This document shows, one piece after another, positions 1-9,407 of a DNA stretch of 64,000 bases. The stretch comes from Bacteroidota bacterium. Lineage in GTDB: Bacteria; Bacteroidota; Bacteroidia; Cytophagales; Spirosomataceae. Made by a program: the position numbers and the translations under genes. The notes beneath the pieces were generated by a model. That model did no database searches, was not told where the DNA came from, and was given only the letters and a program-made list of their open reading frames with translations. Numbering within the stretch: position 1 is the stretch's first letter; each line of letters starts with the position of its first letter. The stretch covers positions 868,001 through 932,000 of the forward strand of contig JAIUOF010000001.1 in the NCBI GenBank assembly GCA_020161355.1, in the 5' to 3' direction.

Positions 1-29
1 TATTTATTGATTAAATATTCTACTATTTA

Positions 30-587
30 TTATTTTTTACCGGCAGTTTTACCAGCTTTTCTTCTAATTACCTCACCTACAAACTTGATACCTTTACCTT
101 TATATGGCTCAGACTTACGTAGAGATTTGATTTTGGCGGCAACAAGTCCAATCAACTGTTTATCAATACCTTCCAAAATGATGATTGGATTTTTACCTTT
201 TTCCATTTTGGTTTCTACTTTCAGTTCTTTAGGAACGATAAGATAGATGTTATGAGAATAACCCAAAGACATATCAATAATGTTACCATTATTAGTAGCT
301 TTATAACCCACACCGACAAGCTCAAGTTCTTTTTTGTATCCTTCACTTACACCAACCACAAGGTTGCTGATTAGAGATCTGTAAAGTCCATGAAGTGCTT
401 TGTGACGCTTTTGCTCCGAGGGACGGGTTACTGTAAGTACTCCATCCTCAATTGTAAGACCCATATCAGGATCCATTCCCTGAGTAAGAACACCTTTAGG
501 ACCTTTAACAGTCACAAGGTTGTCGGAATTAACTTCAACAGTTACTCCTGCAGGAATTGAAATTGGTTTTTTACCTATTCTTGACAT
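30..587 (-). CDS. rplF: 50S ribosomal protein L6
   Basis: Large-subunit protein that binds 23S rRNA near the GTPase-associated region. The 185-residue product starts MSRIGKKPI, the usual L6 opening, has two tandem L6 folds, and ends with the conserved KSLRKSEPYKGKGI region followed by a basic tail. Length is normal. It is the last gene of this operon visible before the left edge; in Bacteroidota rplR and rpsE would normally follow. It lies 48 bp after rpsH and is presumably cotranscribed with it. Confidence 0.97.
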   Translation of the reverse strand: MSRIGKKPISIPAGVTVEVNSDNLVTVKGPKGVLTQGMDPDMGLTIEDGVLTVTRPSEQKRHKALHGLYRSLISNLVVGVSEGYKKELELVGVGYKATNNGNIIDMSLGYSHNIYLIVPKELKVETKMEKGKNPIIILEGIDKQLIGLVAAKIKSLRKSEPYKGKGIKFVGEVIRRKAGKTAGKK

Positions 588-635
588 AAAAAATTGTTTA
601 AGGCTTTAAAAATAAAGCGGTCAACTTAAATTAAA

Positions 636-1037
636 TTAATAAACGTAACATAAAACCTCACCACCTACATTAAGCGTTCTGGCTTCTTTATCTGTTACAA
701 TTCCTTTTGATGTTGAGATTATTGCGATACCCAAACCATTTAATACACGTGGAAGCTCATCAGCTTTCACATATTTACGAAGACCTGGTTTAGATACTCT
801 TGAAAGGTTTATAATAGCCGATTTTTTAGTCAAAGGATTGTATTTCAAGGCAATTTTAATATTTCCCTGAACACCATCGTCTTCAAACTTATAACTAGCG
901 ATATATCCTTTGTCATAAAGAAGAACTGTAAGTTCTTTTTTAAGATTGGAGGCAGGAATCTCAACGACTCTGTGCCTAGCTTTAATAGCATTTCTAATTC
1001 TGGTAAGAAAATCTGCTATTGGATCCGTTGTAATCAT
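636..1037 (-). CDS. rpsH: 30S ribosomal protein S8
   Basis: Primary 16S rRNA-binding protein; in E. coli it is also the translational repressor of the spc operon. The 133-residue product opens [17 protein letters not shown] and contains the C-terminal [12 protein letters not shown] motif typical of S8. It is preceded by an unusually long 108-bp gap that carries a strong promoter box (see 1112-1119), so it may begin its own transcript as well as being read from rplC. Confidence 0.97.
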   Translation of the reverse strand: MITTDPIADFLTRIRNAIKARHRVVEIPASNLKKELTVLLYDKGYIASYKFEDDGVQGNIKIALKYNPLTKKSAIINLSRVSKPGLRKYVKADELPRVLNGLGIAIISTSKGIVTDKEARTLNVGGEVLCYVY

Positions 1038-1105
1038 CTTTTTTAAATATTTTTAGGATACCTTAGCCAACATCAGACAGTATCACAGGCGTGACTTATC
1101 TAACT

Positions 1106-1119
1106 GGGCTGCAAAGATA
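1106..1119 (-). promoter_or_regulatory. Internal operon promoter before rpsH
   Basis: On the minus strand the box TATCTTTG (1112-1119) matches the Bacteroidota -7 consensus TAnnTTTG exactly and is followed by GCAGCCCA. The predicted start is near 1106, giving a leader of about 70 nt before rpsH. That leader can form a short TCAC-gcct-GTGA hairpin and an AGCC/GGCT closing pair. No clear -33 TTG lies at the expected spacing. Promoter function is inferred from the motif. Confidence 0.55.
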
Positions 1120-1145
1120 GTAATTCAAATTAAGAAAAAAAAATT

Positions 1146-1415
1146 TTACCAAGAAGATTTGGTAACGCCAGGGATAAATCCTGTACTGGCCATTTCGCGG
1201 AAAGTAACCCTGTTAATGCCAAACTTTCTCATATATCCTTTTGGACGACCTGTAAGTTTGCAACGGTTATGAAGTCTTACCGGCGAAGAATTTTTAGGTA
1301 GGGCGTCTAAACCTTTCCAATCCTGAGCTTCTTTGAGGGCTTTTCTTTTAGAAGCGAATTTCGCAACTAATCTTTCTCTTTTTCTTTCTCTAGCTTTTAT
1401 TGACTCTTTTGCCAT
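1146..1415 (-). CDS. rpsN: 30S ribosomal protein S14, zinc-independent form
   Basis: Small-subunit protein of the 3' major (head) domain. At 89 residues it is the long S14 form; the zinc-binding CxxC pairs of the short form are absent, leaving only one Cys in [15 protein letters not shown]. The C-terminus ends [13 protein letters not shown]...KSSW as expected. It lies 19 bp after rplE, with a 108-bp promoter-bearing gap downstream before rpsH. Confidence 0.97.
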   Translation of the reverse strand: MAKESIKARERKRERLVAKFASKRKALKEAQDWKGLDALPKNSSPVRLHNRCKLTGRPKGYMRKFGINRVTFREMASTGFIPGVTKSSW

Positions 1416-1434
1416 AGCTCTGTATTAATTGAAA

Positions 1435-1983
1435 TTATTTGTTTTTATTAGCAAATGGCATCCCTAAAGCTTTCAGCAATTCGTAACTTTCAGCATCGGT
1501 TTTAGCTGTGGTCACAAACGTGATGTCCATACCTTGAATTTTACTAATTTTATCGATTGAGATCTCAGGGAAAATGATTTGCTCAGTAACACCAAAAGTA
1601 TAGTTACCTCTTCCGTCAAAACCTTTGTCACTAATACCCTGAAAGTCACGTACCCTGGGAAGTGCAACAGAAGTTAAACGATCCAGAAACTCATACATGA
1701 TATTGGATCTCAAAGTAACTTTAGCTCCGATAGGCATTCCTTCTCTTAATTTAAAGTTAGAAACCGCCTTTTTTGATACTGTAGGTACAGCTTTTTGACC
1801 GGTAATGGTGGTAAGCTCATCTACACTGTTGTCGACAAGTTTTTTGTCGGCTGTAGCGGCCCCAACACCTCTGTTAACAACGATTTTCAATAGTTTCGGA
1901 ACTTGCATTACCGATTTGTACTGATATTTATCCATCAGTTCTTTAACTACTTCGTTCTGATATTTATCTCTTAGTCTTGCCAT
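1435..1983 (-). CDS. rplE: 50S ribosomal protein L5
   Basis: Binds 5S rRNA and forms part of the central protuberance. I choose the ATG at 1983 ([12 protein letters not shown]), giving 182 residues; the frame also has a TTG two codons upstream that adds only MK. The conserved [20 protein letters not shown] and [10 protein letters not shown] segments are present. It sits between rplX and rpsN with short gaps, as in the canonical spc order. Confidence 0.97.
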   Translation of the reverse strand: MARLRDKYQNEVVKELMDKYQYKSVMQVPKLLKIVVNRGVGAATADKKLVDNSVDELTTITGQKAVPTVSKKAVSNFKLREGMPIGAKVTLRSNIMYEFLDRLTSVALPRVRDFQGISDKGFDGRGNYTFGVTEQIIFPEISIDKISKIQGMDITFVTTAKTDAESYELLKALGMPFANKNK

Positions 1984-2019
1984 TTTCAAATTGTGGATTT
2001 CCGACCCACAGTTTTTAGA

Positions 2020-2358
2020 TTAAATAAATTTACCTGATGCTTTAGAATAACGTTGAAGTTTTCCTGCCTCATTTACTTTTCTACCAGTCCTGGTAGCTTT
2101 TCCAGTAGAAGGATCTACCACCAAAACATTACTGATATGGATTGAGCCCTCTTCTTCTCTGATTTCACCTTGAGGATTCTGAGCACTTGGTTTGATGTGT
2201 TTTTTGATCATACCAATGCCCTCAATCTTAACACGGCTTTTTTTAACCAAAACCTCAACGATTTTACCTCTTTTACCTTTGTTGTTACCAGCAATAACTT
2301 CTACAGTATCGCCGCTTTTAACATGAAGCTTTGGTTGTTTATTAAATTTCCTTTCCAT
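2020..2358 (-). CDS. rplX: 50S ribosomal protein L24
   Basis: Assembly-initiating 23S rRNA-binding protein. The 112-residue product has an N-terminal KOW motif (KSGDTVEVIAGNNKGKRGKI, about residues 15-34) and a basic tail. Length is normal for Bacteroidota. It lies 33 bp after rplN and 36 bp before the rplE start. Confidence 0.96.
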   Translation of the reverse strand: MERKFNKQPKLHVKSGDTVEVIAGNNKGKRGKIVEVLVKKSRVKIEGIGMIKKHIKPSAQNPQGEIREEEGSIHISNVLVVDPSTGKATRTGRKVNEAGKLQRYSKASGKFI

Positions 2359-2391
2359 TGTAATAATTTAATTACTAATTTAAATAAGGGA

Positions 2392-2760
2392 TTAAAGTAC
2401 CTCAGGAGCTAAAGAGACAATTTTCATAAATTGTTTTTCTCTTAATTCTCTCGCAACAGGTCCAAATATCCTGGTTCCTCTTGGTTCGTTTTGGTTGTTA
2501 AGTAAAACCACTGCGTTTTCCTCAAATCTGATGTAAGAGCCATCTTTTCTTCTTACTTCTTTACGAGTTCTAACCACAACGGCCTTTGAAACTGTACCTT
2601 TCTTCATATTGGAAGAAGACAACGCCTGCTTAACAGTAACAACTACTTTGTCACCAACAGAAGCATATCTTTTTTTAGTACCACCCAACACTCTTATTAC
2701 CAATACTTCCTTAGCCCCGCTATTGTCAGCTACACTGGCTCTTGATTCTTGCTGTAACAT
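2392..2760 (-). CDS. rplN: 50S ribosomal protein L14
   Basis: Universal large-subunit protein near the subunit interface. The 122-residue product starts [19 protein letters not shown] and ends [12 protein letters not shown], both diagnostic of L14. It starts 34 bp after rpsQ ends, in canonical order (rpsQ, rplN, rplX). Confidence 0.97.
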   Translation of the reverse strand: MLQQESRASVADNSGAKEVLVIRVLGGTKKRYASVGDKVVVTVKQALSSSNMKKGTVSKAVVVRTRKEVRRKDGSYIRFEENAVVLLNNQNEPRGTRIFGPVARELREKQFMKIVSLAPEVL

Positions 2761-2794
2761 TTTATTTGCCTTTTACTTTTATGAAATAATCAGA

Positions 2795-3049
2795 TTATTT
2801 GGCTCTTTCTATTATCTCAACCAATCTCCAATTTTTGTTTTTGCTCAACGGACGAGTTTCCATGATTTTCACGGTATCTCCAATACCAGCGGTATTTTCT
2901 TCGTCATGAAACATAAATTTCTTGGTTTTGAGCATAATCTTACCATACTTGGGATGCTTCACTTTACGTACGACCTGAATTACCCCAGACTTTTGCATTT
3001 TGTTGCTTGTCACAACTCCAATACGTTCTTTTCTTACTTGTCTTTCCAT
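2795..3049 (-). CDS. rpsQ: 30S ribosomal protein S17
   Basis: Primary 16S rRNA-binding protein with an OB fold. The 84-residue product includes [19 protein letters not shown] and the family motif [21 protein letters not shown]. Start and length are normal. It follows rpmC by 51 bp. Confidence 0.97.
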   Translation of the reverse strand: MERQVRKERIGVVTSNKMQKSGVIQVVRKVKHPKYGKIMLKTKKFMFHDEENTAGIGDTVKIMETRPLSKNKNWRLVEIIERAK

Positions 3050-3100
3050 TTTCGGATAAAATTAATGGTTAATGCAAACCATGTTTTTTTAGAATGATAT

Positions 3101-3286
3101 TTACTTTCTACCGGAAACTTCAGTAAAAAGTCTGGCGATATTTTTACGTGTCTCAGTAATCCTTTTTGGATTCTCGATAGGTGTAATCGCGTGAGCAAAT
3201 TTAAGTTTCACCAATCTGTCTTTTTCTTCGGAGATTTGTTGCTTTAGCTGATCCACAGTAAAACCACTTAAATCATTTTTTTTCAT
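3101..3286 (-). CDS. rpmC: 50S ribosomal protein L29
   Basis: Small helical hairpin protein near the polypeptide exit tunnel. The 61-residue product shows the L29 pattern: an LSGFTVDQLKQQISEEKDRL first helix and a second helix ending NPKRITETRKNIARL. It sits between rplP and rpsQ as usual. Confidence 0.95.
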   Translation of the reverse strand: MKKNDLSGFTVDQLKQQISEEKDRLVKLKFAHAITPIENPKRITETRKNIARLFTEVSGRK

Positions 3287-3315
3287 CTTCTTTAATAAAT
3301 TGAAGTATTTGTTTA

Positions 3316-3735
3316 CTATGCTTCGTAATCTCTACGAACAACGAATTTTGTTTTAACCGGTAGTTTTTGAGCTGCTAGTCTTAATGCTTCTTTAGCCAAC
3401 TCCAAAGGCACACCTGTTGCCTCAAATAAAATGGTGCCGGGATAAATGTTGGCTACCCAATACTCAGGAGCACCTTTACCTTTACCCATCCTTACTTCAA
3501 GAGGCTTTTTCGTGATAGGATTGTCAGGGAAAATTCTGATCCATACCTGACCTTCACGTTTCATTGCACGGGTAACCCCGATACGAGCTGCCTCGATTTG
3601 TCTTGCGGTGATACGACCCGGTTCAAGACTTTTTATGGCGAATGATCCGAAAGCTATCTGGTGGCCTCTTGAGGCAATACCTTTTATCCTACCTTTTTGC
3701 TGCTTACGAAATCTAGTTCTTTTAGGTTGTAACAT
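3316..3735 (-). CDS. rplP: 50S ribosomal protein L16
   Basis: Organises the A-site region of 23S rRNA. The 139-residue product starts [16 protein letters not shown] and contains [14 protein letters not shown] and KLPVKTKFV, all standard L16 signatures. Length is normal. It lies 31 bp downstream of rpsC. Confidence 0.97.
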   Translation of the reverse strand: MLQPKRTRFRKQQKGRIKGIASRGHQIAFGSFAIKSLEPGRITARQIEAARIGVTRAMKREGQVWIRIFPDNPITKKPLEVRMGKGKGAPEYWVANIYPGTILFEATGVPLELAKEALRLAAQKLPVKTKFVVRRDYEA

Positions 3736-3766
3736 AACTTTGATAATTTAGGCTATTGCCAAAAAA

Positions 3767-4561
3767 TTAATTCCTTCTTTGTCCATTTGGCTTACCGCCG
3801 TTCTTTCTTCTTCTTCCTTTATCTCCATCTTCGTCTCTACGGCCTTTTCCACCCTGATGTGGAGCACCACCCTGTGACGACTTTTTGCTATCTGATGATT
3901 CGGTAGCCAGAGCTGATACAGAGGTCAGGTCTCTTTTTCCGAAAACTTCTCCCTTAAACACCCAAACTTTAATACCTATCAAACCATATACTGTCAACGC
4001 TTCAGAAACTGCATAATCGATGTCAGCTCTAAGTGTATGAAGAGGAATTCTACCTTCTTTATACATTTCGGTACGAGCCATCTCAGCTCCACCAAGTCTT
4101 CCTGAAAGCTTGATTTTGATACCTTGAGCACCTACTCTTATTGCCGATTGAATCGCTTGTTTCATGGCTCTTCTGTAAGAGATACGAGCTCTTAGCTGCT
4201 GAGCGATAGTTTCACCAACCAATTTGGCATCAATTTCAGGTCTTTTGATTTCGAAGATATTGATCTGAACATCTTTCTGAGTTAGCTTTTTAAGCTCTTC
4301 TCTCAATTTATCAACTTCGCTACCTGCTTTACCAATCACAACACCTGGTCTGGCAGTGTGTATGGTTAGGGTGATTCTTTTTAGGGTTCTTTCAATTACA
4401 ACCCTGGAAACTGATCCCTTTGGAATACGGGCATTGATATATTTTCTGATTTTGTCATCTTCAACCAGTTTGTCGGCAAAATTTTTACCACCATACCAGT
4501 TAGATTCCCAACCTCTGATGTATCCTAACCTCAAACCTACAGGATTTACCTTTTGTCCCAT
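3767..4561 (-). CDS. rpsC: 30S ribosomal protein S3
   Basis: Head-domain protein of the mRNA entry channel. It has an N-terminal KH domain ([19 protein letters not shown] around residues 72-90) and the C-terminal S3 domain with [12 protein letters not shown]. At 264 residues it carries a low-complexity extension of roughly 45 residues rich in Gly, Lys, Arg and Asp, which is common in Bacteroidota. It lies between rplV and rplP. Confidence 0.97.
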   Translation of the reverse strand: MGQKVNPVGLRLGYIRGWESNWYGGKNFADKLVEDDKIRKYINARIPKGSVSRVVIERTLKRITLTIHTARPGVVIGKAGSEVDKLREELKKLTQKDVQINIFEIKRPEIDAKLVGETIAQQLRARISYRRAMKQAIQSAIRVGAQGIKIKLSGRLGGAEMARTEMYKEGRIPLHTLRADIDYAVSEALTVYGLIGIKVWVFKGEVFGKRDLTSVSALATESSDSKKSSQGGAPHQGGKGRRDEDGDKGRRRKNGGKPNGQRRN

Positions 4562-4602
4562 TTTGAAATATTGATATTTTATTTACTACTATAAAGTATT
4601 TA

Positions 4603-4953
4603 TTAATTATTTTCCTGGCTGTCAACCACGATAGTGATGTGCTGAGAGCGTTTTCTCACTCTGTAAGCCCTACCCTGAGGAGCCGGACGTAATCTTTTCA
4701 GTGTTCTGCCACCGTCAATCATTACAGTTTTAACATACAAATCAGCCTCTTCGATTTTAGCATCTTCGTTCTTGTTCTGCCAGTTTGCGATAGCAGACAT
4801 CAATACTTTCTTAAGTACGGGTGCCGCTTGCTGAGGTTGATGAGAAAGAACACCCAAGGCGTAATTTACTTTCTTACCTCTGATCAAATCAGCCACAAGC
4901 CTTGCTTTACGCGGTGAGGTTGGAAAATCTTTTAATTTTGCTACTGCTTCCAT
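4603..4953 (-). CDS. rplV: 50S ribosomal protein L22
   Basis: Lines the nascent-peptide exit tunnel; its extended loop is a classic site of macrolide-resistance changes. The 116-residue product contains SPRKARLVADLIRGKKV and the loop with RTLKRLRPAPQGRAYRV. No deletion in the loop is apparent. It lies 39 bp after rpsS. Confidence 0.97.
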   Translation of the reverse strand: MEAVAKLKDFPTSPRKARLVADLIRGKKVNYALGVLSHQPQQAAPVLKKVLMSAIANWQNKNEDAKIEEADLYVKTVMIDGGRTLKRLRPAPQGRAYRVRKRSQHITIVVDSQENN

Positions 4954-4992
4954 TATTTTAGAATAATTTAAAGAGTTATACCCTTGGGATTA

Positions 4993-5271
4993 TTATCTTT
5001 TACCTTTATCTTTTTTATTAACGTGACCTCTGAAGTTACGGGTAGGCGAAAATTCCCCTAATTTGTGACCGATCATATTGTCGGTTACATATACAGGAAT
5101 AAACTTGTTGCCATTGTGAACAGCAAATGTATGCCCGATAAAATCAGGAGTAATCATTGATCTTCTTGACCAGGTTTTGATTACTGATTTTTTACCTGAA
5201 TCATTCATTGAGTCAACCTTATTTTCAAGTCTGAAATCTACATAAGGTCCTTTTTTAAGCGAACGAGCCAT
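4993..5271 (-). CDS. rpsS: 30S ribosomal protein S19
   Basis: Head protein contacting S13 and tRNA. The 92-residue product starts [12 protein letters not shown] and contains [17 protein letters not shown], both diagnostic. Its start is 10 bp from the rplB stop, the tightest junction of this part of the operon. Confidence 0.97.
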   Translation of the reverse strand: MARSLKKGPYVDFRLENKVDSMNDSGKKSVIKTWSRRSMITPDFIGHTFAVHNGNKFIPVYVTDNMIGHKLGEFSPTRNFRGHVNKKDKGKR

Positions 5272-5281
5272 CTATAATCTA

Positions 5282-6106
5282 TTATTTAGTTCTACGAGAA
5301 ATGATTAATCTATTAGAGTATTTGTTCTTAGTTCTGGTTTTCTTACCTTTTGCAATCAAACCATTTCTAGAACGAGGGTGGCCTCCTGAGGCACGACCTT
5401 CACCACCACCCATCGGGTGATCTACAGGGTTCATTACTACCCCTCTTACTCTTGGACGTACACCCAACCATCTGTTACGACCGGCTTTACCTAATCTTTC
5501 GTTCATGTGATCAGGATTTGAAACCGAACCCACCGTTGCCATACAAGTACCCAACACCATTCTCATTTCACCAGAAGGCATTTTCAATGTAACATACTTG
5601 CTATCTTTAGCCAAAACCTGAGCATATGTACCGGCACTTCTTGACAATTGACCACCTTTACCGGGAGTCAGCTCAATATTGTGTACAATAGTACCCAAAG
5701 GCATGTTTTTGAGCAACAAAGCATTTCCAACTTCCGGAGCTACTTTTTCTCCTGAAACTATCTTTTGACCAACCTGCAATCCCTGAGGTGCTAAAATGTA
5801 TCTTTTCTCACCATCTTCGTATTTTACGAGAGCAATTCTTGAAGTACGGTTAGGATCATACTCGATAGTCATTACTTCAGCAGATACGTCAAACTTGTCT
5901 CTGTAGAAATCAATGATACGATATCTTCTTTTGTGACCACCACCAATGTATCTGGCTGTACGGTGACCTTCGTTGTTTCTACCCCCTGTTTTTTTAATTG
6001 AGGTGGTAAGGCTTTTTTCAGGTTTATTAGTTGTAATATCTGAAAAATCCGGTGCTATCCGATGTCTTGTACCCGCAGTAATAGGGTTTAATTTTCTAAC
6101 TGCCAT
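5282..6106 (-). CDS. rplB: 50S ribosomal protein L2
   Basis: Core protein essential for the peptidyl-transferase centre and subunit joining. The 274-residue product has the [19 protein letters not shown] segment and the catalytic-centre-proximal motif [13 protein letters not shown] with the conserved His. Length is normal. It lies between rplW and rpsS. Confidence 0.98.
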   Translation of the reverse strand: MAVRKLNPITAGTRHRIAPDFSDITTNKPEKSLTTSIKKTGGRNNEGHRTARYIGGGHKRRYRIIDFYRDKFDVSAEVMTIEYDPNRTSRIALVKYEDGEKRYILAPQGLQVGQKIVSGEKVAPEVGNALLLKNMPLGTIVHNIELTPGKGGQLSRSAGTYAQVLAKDSKYVTLKMPSGEMRMVLGTCMATVGSVSNPDHMNERLGKAGRNRWLGVRPRVRGVVMNPVDHPMGGGEGRASGGHPRSRNGLIAKGKKTRTKNKYSNRLIISRRTK

Positions 6107-6155
6107 TATTTTCTATTTTGCAGCCTTAACAGGCTATACTTTAAAAAATCAAATA

Positions 6156-6443
6156 TTATAATTCTGCGTAAAAATCTATCATTTCTCCTTCTTTTAGGGT
6201 AACAATCGCCTTCTTGAAGGTACTGGTTTTTCCAGATGACAATTTTGTTTTTGTCATTCTTGATTTCTTTTTACCAATTTGAGTAATCGTATTTACTTTT
6301 TCTACATTTACTCCGTACATTTTCTCAACTGCTTGTGCAATCTGCAATTTGTTTGAGTTGGTATCAACCACAAAAGTGTATTTGCCTTTTGAGCCAAGAG
6401 CCTGAGATTTTTCAGTTATTTTTGGTCTTTTTAAAACACTCAT
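6156..6443 (-). CDS. rplW: 50S ribosomal protein L23
   Basis: Docking site for trigger factor and signal recognition particle at the exit tunnel. The 95-residue product starts MSVLKRPKITEKS and contains the IAQAVEKMYGVNVEKVNT motif. Normal length. It is 12 bp after rplD. Confidence 0.96.
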   Translation of the reverse strand: MSVLKRPKITEKSQALGSKGKYTFVVDTNSNKLQIAQAVEKMYGVNVEKVNTITQIGKKKSRMTKTKLSSGKTSTFKKAIVTLKEGEMIDFYAEL

Positions 6444-6455
6444 TTCTTTAATTGA

Positions 6456-7085
6456 TTAATCTTTAAGAATTGATTCAAGATGAGAAACTGTACTCTCAGC
6501 CAGCAAAATCACATCGGTATTGATAAGCTCGTAAGTATTCACTGAGTCTTTGTCTAAAACTTTGGTTTTAGGAATATTACGGCTTGAAAGGTAAAGATTA
6601 TTTTCTCCACCATTTACAACGAACAAAGTTTTCTTTCCTGCAAGATTCAAAGCATTCAAAAATGAGATGTATGCTTTTGTTTTTGGAGTATCCAAACCGA
6701 AATCTTCAACAACAATCAGATTGTTTTCGGCCAAACGGGCAGAAAGAACTGATTTACGGGCAAGAACTTTAACTTTTTTGTTGAGTTTGAAATCGTAGTT
6801 ACGAGGGCGTGGACCGAATACTCTACCACCACCTACATAGGTAGGAGCTTTGGCAGAACCGTGACGAGCACCACCTGAACCTTTTTGACGAAGAAGTTTT
6901 TTGGTAGAGCGTGCAACTTCCGCTCTTTCTTTCGACTTGTGAGTACCTTGACGCTGATTAGCAAGATAATGCTTAACATCAAGCCATACCACATGCTGAT
7001 TAGGCTCAATTCCGAAAACCGCATCGCTAAGCTCTACAGTTTTACCGGTTTCTTTACCTTCTTTGTTTACAACTTTAATTTTCAT
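6456..7085 (-). CDS. rplD: 50S ribosomal protein L4
   Basis: Exit-tunnel protein; in E. coli it also represses the S10 operon. The 209-residue product has the tunnel loop RQKGSGGARHGSAKAPTYVG and the VFGPRPRNYDFKLNKK segment. Normal length. It follows rplC by 50 bp. I see no E. coli-type S10 leader before rplC, so autoregulation cannot be inferred from homology alone. Confidence 0.97.
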   Translation of the reverse strand: MKIKVVNKEGKETGKTVELSDAVFGIEPNQHVVWLDVKHYLANQRQGTHKSKERAEVARSTKKLLRQKGSGGARHGSAKAPTYVGGGRVFGPRPRNYDFKLNKKVKVLARKSVLSARLAENNLIVVEDFGLDTPKTKAYISFLNALNLAGKKTLFVVNGGENNLYLSSRNIPKTKVLDKDSVNTYELINTDVILLAESTVSHLESILKD

Positions 7086-7135
7086 TTTACTTAACTTTTT
7101 TTTCGATGTCGTTAGTTATCGACCTTATTTAATTA

Positions 7136-7753
7136 TTACTTATGCAAAGTGATGATTGAATTTTTAGGACCCGGAACAGAACCAGACACAATAATCAGAT
7201 TTTTATCAGGGAACATTTTCAATACTTTAAGGTTCTGAACAGTTACATGCGTATTACCCATTCTACCACCCATTTTCAAACCTTTGAAAACACGAGCCGG
7301 ATAAGAACATGCACCTACCGAACCCGGATGTCTCGCTCTGTTGTGCTGACCGTGAGTAGTTTGACCTACACCACCAAATCCGTGTCTTTTAACGACACCC
7401 TGGAAACCTTTACCTTTGGTGTTTCCACTTACGTCAACAAACTCACCCTCTTCGAATACATCTTCGATACGGATGGTTTCGCCCAGCGTAAATGATTTTT
7501 CGAATTCTTTGAATTCAACTAATTTTCTTTTAGGAGTAGTATTAGCCTTTTTGAAGTGTCCGAGAAGAGCTTTAGTAGTTCTTTTTTCTTTTTTCTCACC
7601 AAAACCAAGTTGAACAGCATTGTAGCCGTCATTGTCTTCAGTTCTGACTTGAGTCACAACACAAGGGCCAGCTTCGATAACTGTGCATGGCACCGCCTCG
7701 CCATTATTAAAAATGGTCGTCATTCCAATTTTCTTTCCAATAATTCCAGACAT
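7136..7753 (-). CDS. rplC: 50S ribosomal protein L3
   Basis: Early-assembly 23S rRNA-binding protein. The start is the ATG at 7753 ([15 protein letters not shown]), giving 205 residues. The frame stays open 18 codons further upstream, but that part is not L3-like and overlaps the predicted leader. The family motif [20 protein letters not shown] and the [13 protein letters not shown] tail are present. It is the first gene of the operon: rpsJ, usually upstream, is missing, and a promoter lies directly before it (7805-7812). Confidence 0.97.
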   Translation of the reverse strand: MSGIIGKKIGMTTIFNNGEAVPCTVIEAGPCVVTQVRTEDNDGYNAVQLGFGEKKEKRTTKALLGHFKKANTTPKRKLVEFKEFEKSFTLGETIRIEDVFEEGEFVDVSGNTKGKGFQGVVKRHGFGGVGQTTHGQHNRARHPGSVGACSYPARVFKGLKMGGRMGNTHVTVQNLKVLKMFPDKNLIIVSGSVPGPKNSIITLHK

Positions 7754-7798
7754 AGTCTTTACTTTAATATTATCGCTAAAATTTCCCAAATTTGAATT

Positions 7799-7838
7799 GG
7801 GCTGCAAAAGTACGAAGCTTTCCGCTCAAATCCAAACT
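7799..7838 (-). promoter_or_regulatory. rplC operon promoter
   Basis: On the minus strand TACTTTTG (7805-7812) matches TAnnTTTG, and a TTG lies 20 nt upstream, the spacing typical of Bacteroidota housekeeping promoters. The transcribed start GCAGCCCA is the same as that after the internal promoter before rpsH. The predicted leader is about 45 nt. Confidence 0.6.
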
Positions 7839-7859
7839 TATTATTATTTTACATCTCAG

Positions 7860-8074
7860 AGGTTGAAAATGATTCAACTTGAACAAAGACACTGAACCAC
7901 AGGGGTAAGGCGAAAAATTTATGAAGGAACACGCCTTGTTGCCTCAATAGTCATTCCAAAAATAATCGCGAACAGGAGACTGCCTAGATAGTTATTCACA
8001 GTCGAAATCAAAAGGTTTCGTCAGATTGACGACTTCTTCTGATTTGTTGTAAGGAGATCCCTCCAGCGAATTGA
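7860..8074 (-). ncRNA. Structured transcript upstream of rplC (leader or small RNA)
   Basis: A minus-strand -7 box TATCTTTG at 8079-8086 predicts a start near 8074. There is no ORF of note. The RNA can fold into a long rod: CCTCAAT at its 5' end pairs with ATTGAGG near 7941-7947; inside lie CUGGAG/CUCCUG pairing and an AGTCG..AATC / GATT..CGACT stem. It is followed by AAGGCG/CGCCTT and GTTGAA/TTCAAC hairpins, without a U-tract. The rod with internal bulges recalls 6S RNA, but I cannot confirm the family. It could also be a long leader of the ribosomal operon. Confidence 0.4.
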
Positions 8075-8129
8075 GGTGCAAAGATATTAAAAATTAATAA
8101 TATAAAAAATGCTTCCTCAGTTTTTTTTC

Positions 8130-8168
8130 AAAAAATAAAAAAAACAGTTGAAAAATTCAACTGTTTTT
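8130..8168 (-). terminator. Intrinsic terminator of the candidate small RNA
   Basis: A 12-bp perfect stem (8141-8152 with 8156-8167) with a 3-nt loop, followed on the minus strand by a U-rich tract. The plus-strand side also ends in T residues, so it may act in both directions. Confidence 0.65.
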
Positions 8169-8262
8169 AACCTATCATTTATTCAACCACTCTTAAAAAA
8201 CGAATCGTTTATAAGAGATTCTTGCGTTTTTAAGGGAGAAAAGTATGCTTTTCCCCAAATAC
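8130..8262 (-). ncRNA. Candidate small RNA with own promoter and terminator
   Basis: A -7 box TACTTTTG lies at 8268-8275 on the minus strand, with a possible TTG 22 nt upstream. The transcript of about 125-130 nt has no ORF and three hairpins: GGGGAAAAG/CTTTTCTCCC, CTCTTA..AACG/CGTT..TAAGAG, and a terminal AACAGTTGAA/TTCAACTGTT stem followed by a run of U. Promoter, compact fold and intrinsic terminator together support an sRNA gene. I recognise no family. Confidence 0.45.
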
Positions 8263-8363
8263 TGCCGCAAAAGTAATTGATTTTTAATTACCAAAAACAA
8301 AAAAAAAGAAATTATTTTTGCACCCTTTAATCAGAAAATTCTTTTTTCGTATATAATAGATGT

Positions 8364-9407
8364 ATGTTTCCTAAAGAAAATAAATACTTTTTCCCTGCTG
8401 AATGGCACCCGCATATTGCCACATGGCTGAGTTATCCTGTAAATATAGATACCTGGGAAGACCGGTTACCAAAAGTTTTCCCTTCGTATTTTGAATTTAT
8501 TAGGACTATTGCAAAGAGTGAAAAAGTTAGGATAAATCTCGATAAAGCAAAATATCAATCCGAATTTGAAGCCAATCTGGAAAAATTTTCGGTACCAAAA
8601 GAAAATATTGAAATATTTGACCACCCAACGAATGATTCGTGGTGCCGCGATCATGGCCCTGGCATATTGATCAATCATGAAAATAATTCCCGACTCGTAC
8701 TGGATTGGGAATATAATGCCTGGGGAGGGAAATATCCACCTTATGACAGTGACAACGCTATTCCAAAAAAAATTGCAAACGTAATTCAAACAGAGTTTGT
8801 TAGTCCCGGCATAGTGATGGAAGGAGGCTCAGTGGAGTTTAATGACCAAGGAACGGTGATGACCTCAAGATCGTGTCTTTTAAATAAAAACCGAAATCCT
8901 CATCTCAGTCAAAAACAAATTGAAGAATTTCTGATAAATTATTACGGAGTTGAACAGGTGCTTTGGATTGAAGATGGGATTGCAGGAGATGATACCGACG
9001 GCCATATTGACGATACGGTAAGATTTATTAATACTGACACGGTGGTAACTATGGTGGAACCGAAAGTTTCGGATGGAAATCATACAATTTTGAAGGAAAA
9101 TCTTGAGTTGTTAAAAAAAATGAGACTCCTTGATGGTCGAAAACTGAACATTATTGAGATAGAAATGCCTGAACCCGTTATAGATTCTGGTTTGCGGCTA
9201 CCTGCATCGTACGCTAATTTTTATATCAGCAATGCACATGTGATTGTACCCACCTATCGTTGTAAAAATGATGATAAGGCTTTAAAAACTTTAGAACAAT
9301 GCTTTCCTGGAAGAACAATCACCGGTATTGACTCTACTGAAATCATTTGGGGACTAGGTAGTTTTCATTGCCTCTCCCAGCAGGAACCAAAAGGAAACTT
9401 TATTTGA
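8364..9407 (+). CDS. aguA: Agmatine deiminase
   Basis: Hydrolyses agmatine to N-carbamoylputrescine and ammonia, a step of putrescine synthesis from arginine. The 347-residue protein belongs to the peptidylarginine deiminase-like (PAD) superfamily: it has WCRDHGP (substrate-binding Asp and Arg), GGS around residue 152, the catalytic GDDTDGHIDD segment, and the nucleophilic Cys at about residue 336 in GSFHCLSQQEP. A -7-like box TATTTTTG lies at 8313-8320. It is a stand-alone gene; N-carbamoylputrescine amidase, often adjacent in Bacteroidota, is not in the window. Confidence 0.93.
   Translation: MFPKENKYFFPAEWHPHIATWLSYPVNIDTWEDRLPKVFPSYFEFIRTIAKSEKVRINLDKAKYQSEFEANLEKFSVPKENIEIFDHPTNDSWCRDHGPGILINHENNSRLVLDWEYNAWGGKYPPYDSDNAIPKKIANVIQTEFVSPGIVMEGGSVEFNDQGTVMTSRSCLLNKNRNPHLSQKQIEEFLINYYGVEQVLWIEDGIAGDDTDGHIDDTVRFINTDTVVTMVEPKVSDGNHTILKENLELLKKMRLLDGRKLNIIEIEMPEPVIDSGLRLPASYANFYISNAHVIVPTYRCKNDDKALKTLEQCFPGRTITGIDSTEIIWGLGSFHCLSQQEPKGNFI

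Noticed and set aside
7860..8074. tmRNA, RNase P RNA, SRP RNA or 5S rRNA
   Set aside because: None of the conserved core sequences of these RNAs is found; only a rod-like fold can be supported.
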